Shown in pieces: positions 5,523 through 7,434 of a DNA stretch of 7,434 nt (its first letter is position 1; every line of letters starts with the position of its first letter). A model generated the notes under the pieces. That model did not search any database. It was not told the origin of the DNA and was given only the letters and a program-made list of their open reading frames with translations. The position numbers and the translations under genes are program-made. Source of the stretch: Candidatus Bathyarchaeota archaeon (GTDB lineage Archaea; Thermoproteota; Bathyarchaeia; 40CM-2-53-6); assembly GCA_005884605.1 (NCBI GenBank), contig VBBE01000170.1, positions 1 through 7,434 on the forward strand. Direction: 5' to 3'.

Positions 5523-6158
5523 TTAAGGCTTTGGCTTGGGCTTGAACGCTATGTACGCTACGAGTATGACGCTTATGATGGAGACGATCAGCGCGCCGAG
5601 ACTGTAGTACATGGCGTTGCCAGCGTTGCTCTGGGCGGTGTTTGCCGCGGATTGAAGTGGGTCAGCGACGTTCACGGTTGTCGTTACGTTTATTCCAGGA
5701 TTGAACTCGTAGTGAAGATCGTTCACCAAATCCAGTCGAATGATATGTGTCCCGGGAGATAGAGTAAGGGGTATGCCATTGGTATTTGCCCAGATCGTGA
5801 TGTAGGCATTGTCGACGAATACATGTATGTGGCCCTCGTTGTGTGCGGTAGAGCCGGTTGTGAATGTATTGACATCGTTGATTGTTCCTGGCTGTTGAAG
5901 CGTGAAATTACTGACTGCGAACGAGACGATGAAAGATTGGTTGACGTTCGTGTTCGTGTTCAGTGCTCCGCCTGGCGATAGGATTTTGATGGAGCACTTC
6001 TGAGCTGCGAGACATGGATTCGCGAAGGCGCCGTATACGCGGGGAGTGGTCGAAGGGATTGCTATTAGGAAGAAAGCCACCGCTAGCGCTATTATTGCCC
6101 ATTGTTTGTTTCTTCGCATTTTTTCTCTCGGGAACCGTGTCGATTTCATAAGGTTCAT
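5523..6158 (-). CDS. Exported, membrane-anchored histidine-bearing protein, unknown function
   Basis: The frame encodes 211 residues. A signal peptide spans about 14-43 (basic MRRNKQ, hydrophobic WAIIALAVAFFLIAI, end near VYGA). The outside domain (about 44-168) is beta-rich, with Cys49 and Cys55 able to pair, and HNEGHIHVFVDN near 106-117, which gives His106, His110 and His112. SPGTHIIRLDLVNDLHYEF (134-152) adds His138 and His149. A C-terminal helix (about 184-206) ends in KPKPKP. The GHIHVFVD and PGTHII pattern recalls small exported domains with H-x-H motifs such as DUF4399; this is a resemblance, not an identification. Metal binding is plausible. It lies 15 bases upstream of the cupredoxin on the same strand, so the two are probably co-transcribed and may share copper handling. 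Met4 or Met14 are possible alternative starts; Met14 gives the most typical signal peptide. Confidence 0.75.
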   Translation of the reverse strand: MNLMKSTRFPREKMRRNKQWAIIALAVAFFLIAIPSTTPRVYGAFANPCLAAQKCSIKILSPGGALNTNTNVNQSFIVSFAVSNFTLQQPGTINDVNTFTTGSTAHNEGHIHVFVDNAYITIWANTNGIPLTLSPGTHIIRLDLVNDLHYEFNPGINVTTTVNVADPLQSAANTAQSNAGNAMYYSLGALIVSIISVILVAYIAFKPKPKP

Positions 6159-6206
6159 TAGTCTTATTCAAGTAGTAGGAATGTGGATTTCACGAGACAT
6201 TCGGCG

Positions 6207-6770
6207 TTATCGCTGAAGTCTGCGCGTCCACTCTACGAGGCTTGAGAGAACATCTCGTAGGGTCTGGAGAGTCTCCTCGTCAGTCAGTTGCAGATTTTCA
6301 TTGAATTTCTCTCGAGCATTCGCGACCAATAGCTGAGGCCTATTGATCGGGTACATGTTTAGGTCGATCATGATCTGTCGAAGGTGGAGTTGAGCTCTGG
6401 CTCCTCCTCGCAGCGACGTTGAGGCGCTGATGATAGCAGCGGGTTTGCCGCTCCACGAGGCGTCTTTCGGCGGCCTGTTGCCCCATTCGATCGCGTTCTT
6501 GAGAATCGCTGTGATGGAATAGTTGTGTTCGGGGGTGGCGATCAGAATTGCGTCTGCGTCACGAATCTTCTTCTTGAGTTCCTTGACATCCACGGGCATT
6601 TCATGTTCAAGATCCTGATTGTACAGTGGTAGTCTTGAGACATCAACGACTTCAAGAGTTGCGTTCTGCGGGAGAAGCTGTTTCGCTGCTTCCAGTAGAG
6701 CAGTGTTAAAGGATCTTTTTCGCCCGCTGCCAGATATTCCGAGGATCGCAAGTTTCGAGGATTGCGCCAT
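6207..6770 (-). CDS. NAD(P)H-dependent FMN reductase (flavodoxin-like fold)
   Basis: This 187-residue protein, full length for the family, is a cytoplasmic flavin enzyme that uses NAD(P)H to reduce FMN, quinones or similar acceptors. The first strand and phosphate loop ILGISGSGRKRSFNTALL (9-26) has the G-S-x-R-x-x-S-x-N pattern that holds the FMN phosphate. PEHNYSIT (80-87) is the second flavin loop. The segment WSGKPAAIISAS (106-117), followed by RGGARAQ (121-127), is the third conserved stretch typical of ChrR/YieF/azoreductase-type proteins. The true substrate cannot be read from sequence. It stands alone on the minus strand and is divergent from the DUF5519-like gene. The ATG at 6770 begins the protein close to the first beta strand, as in relatives. 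Confidence 0.92.
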   Translation of the reverse strand: MAQSSKLAILGISGSGRKRSFNTALLEAAKQLLPQNATLEVVDVSRLPLYNQDLEHEMPVDVKELKKKIRDADAILIATPEHNYSITAILKNAIEWGNRPPKDASWSGKPAAIISASTSLRGGARAQLHLRQIMIDLNMYPINRPQLLVANAREKFNENLQLTDEETLQTLRDVLSSLVEWTRRLQR

Positions 6771-6810
6771 ATTGTTACTCTTTCCTGTTGACTTTTGAGT
6801 GGTTATCTAG

Positions 6811-6820
6811 TTCTATACAA
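6811..6820 (-). promoter_or_regulatory. TATA-like box for the FMN reductase
   Basis: TTGTATAGAA on the minus strand lies about 45 bases before the ATG at 6770. That would give a leader of about 20 bases containing AGGAAAGAG, at best a weak ribosome site. TAGATAAC nearby (about 6803-6810) is an alternative box that would shorten the leader. Confidence 0.35.
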
Positions 6821-6860
6821 CCTCTATGAAATAACGAGCCGAAGGCGGATGCTGGTCAAC

Positions 6861-6869
6861 AAATACATG
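6861..6869 (+). promoter_or_regulatory. TATA-like box for the DUF5519-like gene
   Basis: AAATACATG is centred about 35 bases before the ATG at 6900, suggesting a leader of around ten bases or none. No Shine-Dalgarno sequence is clear before the ATG. This and the box at 6811-6820 would be two divergent promoters in a 129-base gap. Confidence 0.3.
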
Positions 6870-6899
6870 CGTCCAGTTGACGAGTGGTAAGAGCTAATC

Positions 6900-7262
6900 A
6901 TGGTCGACCGGAACGAACTCTTCGAGAGCTTGAAGGCCTGGATATTGCAACTTCCAGGCGTGACCCAAGCGGCTCACCGCTTCGGAGGAACAGAATTCCA
7001 AGTTGAAGATCTCGAATTCATGCACCACCACGGACCGTCTTTTCTCGACATACGCCTCTCAAAGAGCGACCAGGAAAAAGAGCTGAAGAATGGGACGGCT
7101 CTCCGTCACCGATTTGCTCCCCAAGCCGGATGGATAAGCTTCAGGATCGAGAAGCTGGAAGATCTTGAAGCTGCCAAGAGACTCATCCGGCTCGCATATG
7201 AAAACGCAAGGACCAGCATGGAAGCCCACAGTGCTAGAAGAAACCAAATGAAACTTTGTTAA
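6900..7262 (+). CDS. Luciferase-domain (DUF5519-like) protein
   Basis: This 120-residue soluble protein has no signal peptide or membrane segment. The order of features fits the short 'luciferase domain' family (DUF5519): a first helix ending LPGVTQAAHRFGGTEFQ (18-34), which is the most telling segment; then an acidic strand with EFMHHHGPSFLDIRL (39-53); a variable region with ALRHRFAPQAGWISFRI (67-83); and a C-terminal helix LEDLEAAKRLIRLAYENA (86-103). The three consecutive histidines at 42-44 and His70 are polar residues in the conserved core. The family name comes from distant similarity and no light emission is implied; its role is not known. It is divergent from the FMN reductase. A flavin link would be an attractive guess, but only adjacency supports it. 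Confidence 0.75.
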   Translation: MVDRNELFESLKAWILQLPGVTQAAHRFGGTEFQVEDLEFMHHHGPSFLDIRLSKSDQEKELKNGTALRHRFAPQAGWISFRIEKLEDLEAAKRLIRLAYENARTSMEAHSARRNQMKLC

Positions 7263-7296
7263 GATCCGCGTCAAAGTGTGAGTCGGAATATGAAGT

Positions 7297-7318
7297 TGGT
7301 GCGGGGTGGGGCTGAACC
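7297..7318 (-). repeat. tRNA 3'-end-like sequence on the minus strand
   Basis: The reverse complement reads GGTTCAGCCCCACC then CCGCACCA. The last part matches the acceptor end of tRNA-Leu in this window (CCCGCACCA), and GGTTCA recalls the start of a T-loop. The loop is too short for a real T-arm, and no matching GCGGGG strand appears in the 115 bases upstream on the minus strand. It is either a decayed tRNA end or chance in a GC-rich stretch. Confidence 0.25.
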
Positions 7319-7337
7319 AGAGTTCAGAATGTTCAGC
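7311..7337. repeat. Nested inverted repeat
   Basis: GCTGAAC (7311-7317) is a perfect inverted match of GTTCAGC (7331-7337). The inner copy GTTCAG (7322-7327) can pair with the same left arm around a four-base loop. Two hairpins therefore compete for one left arm. It overlaps the tRNA-like end and lies after the DUF5519-like gene, where it might act on transcript ends; there is no T-run directly after it. Confidence 0.5.
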
Positions 7338-7339
7338 AC

Positions 7340-7434
7340 TTGACACTCTGCGAAGAACGCTACTTCCACTTCGTCGAAGCTCTACAACTCTTCCCCGGAG
7401 CCTGGATGGAGACTAGTATCAGCTTTTTGGGTCA
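7340..7434 (+). CDS. Possible start of a gene running off the window
   Basis: From a TTG at 7340 (frame open since 7316) the sequence reads MTLCEERYFHFVEALQLF and on to the edge without a stop. The composition looks protein-like, with a balanced mix of charged and aromatic residues. Another frame is also open over the same bases, no ATG or GTG start is present, and nothing is recognised. Confidence 0.2.
   Translation, partial: MTLCEERYFHFVEALQLFPGAWMETSISFLG

Noticed and set aside
1..7434. CRISPR array, insertion sequence, integrase or defence genes
   Set aside because: No regularly spaced repeats, transposase or recombinase motifs, or nuclease/effector domains were seen in any frame.

Overview
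This window reads as archaeal chromosome, most likely Nitrososphaerota (Thaumarchaeota). The grounds are: a tRNA-Leu gene with encoded CCA and an intron at a non-canonical position, bounded by a bulge-helix-bulge fold; TATA-like boxes with little or no Shine-Dalgarno signal; a membrane-anchored plastocyanin-like copper protein; an M1 aminopeptidase of the tricorn-factor type; and small DUF1059-like and luciferase-domain (DUF5519-like) proteins. The lineage is inferred; no marker gene in the window fixes it.

Left part (1-2260). tRNA-Leu(CAG) at 109-232 is followed by a decayed stretch. It holds a stop-interrupted fragment that resembles the start of a ribbon-helix-helix regulator (about 233-349), then a secreted cysteine-rich protein whose signal peptide, cleavage region and mature domain lie in three different frames (377-1118). 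Facing it is a four-helix membrane protein (1282-1908, minus strand). About 320 bases without a convincing gene follow, ending in a second tRNA 3'-end-like sequence (2231-2255) that repeats 15 bases of the tRNA-Leu T-arm and then runs into CACCA and TTTTT. The stretch between the two tRNA ends could be an old insertion or a tRNA-scarred accessory patch, but no integrase is visible.

Middle part (2344-4917). A minus-strand M1 aminopeptidase is broken in two. The N-terminal half (3708-4568) stops just after the GAMEN region, and the C-terminal half (2344-3690) resumes just before the catalytic tyrosine. About 60 residues that carry the HEXXH...E zinc site are absent at the junction, so the enzyme cannot be a working metallopeptidase as written. 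Divergent from it is a 62-residue DUF1059-like protein (4729-4917).

Right part (4944-7262). Two minus-strand genes 15 bases apart encode exported, membrane-anchored proteins: first a histidine-bearing protein of unknown function (5523-6158), then a cupredoxin with a complete His/Cys/His/Met copper site (4944-5507). Together they look like a small cell-surface copper or redox unit. Next comes an NAD(P)H-dependent FMN reductase (6207-6770, minus), and divergent from it a luciferase-domain (DUF5519-like) protein (6900-7262, plus). The last 170 bases hold nested inverted repeats, a sequence resembling a minus-strand tRNA 3' end, and an open frame that runs off the window.

The intact genes look like ordinary thaumarchaeal housekeeping and surface proteins. 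The unusual features are the intron position, the repeated tRNA 3' ends, and at least two broken genes. I saw no CRISPR array, transposase, integrase, rRNA or clear defence system.
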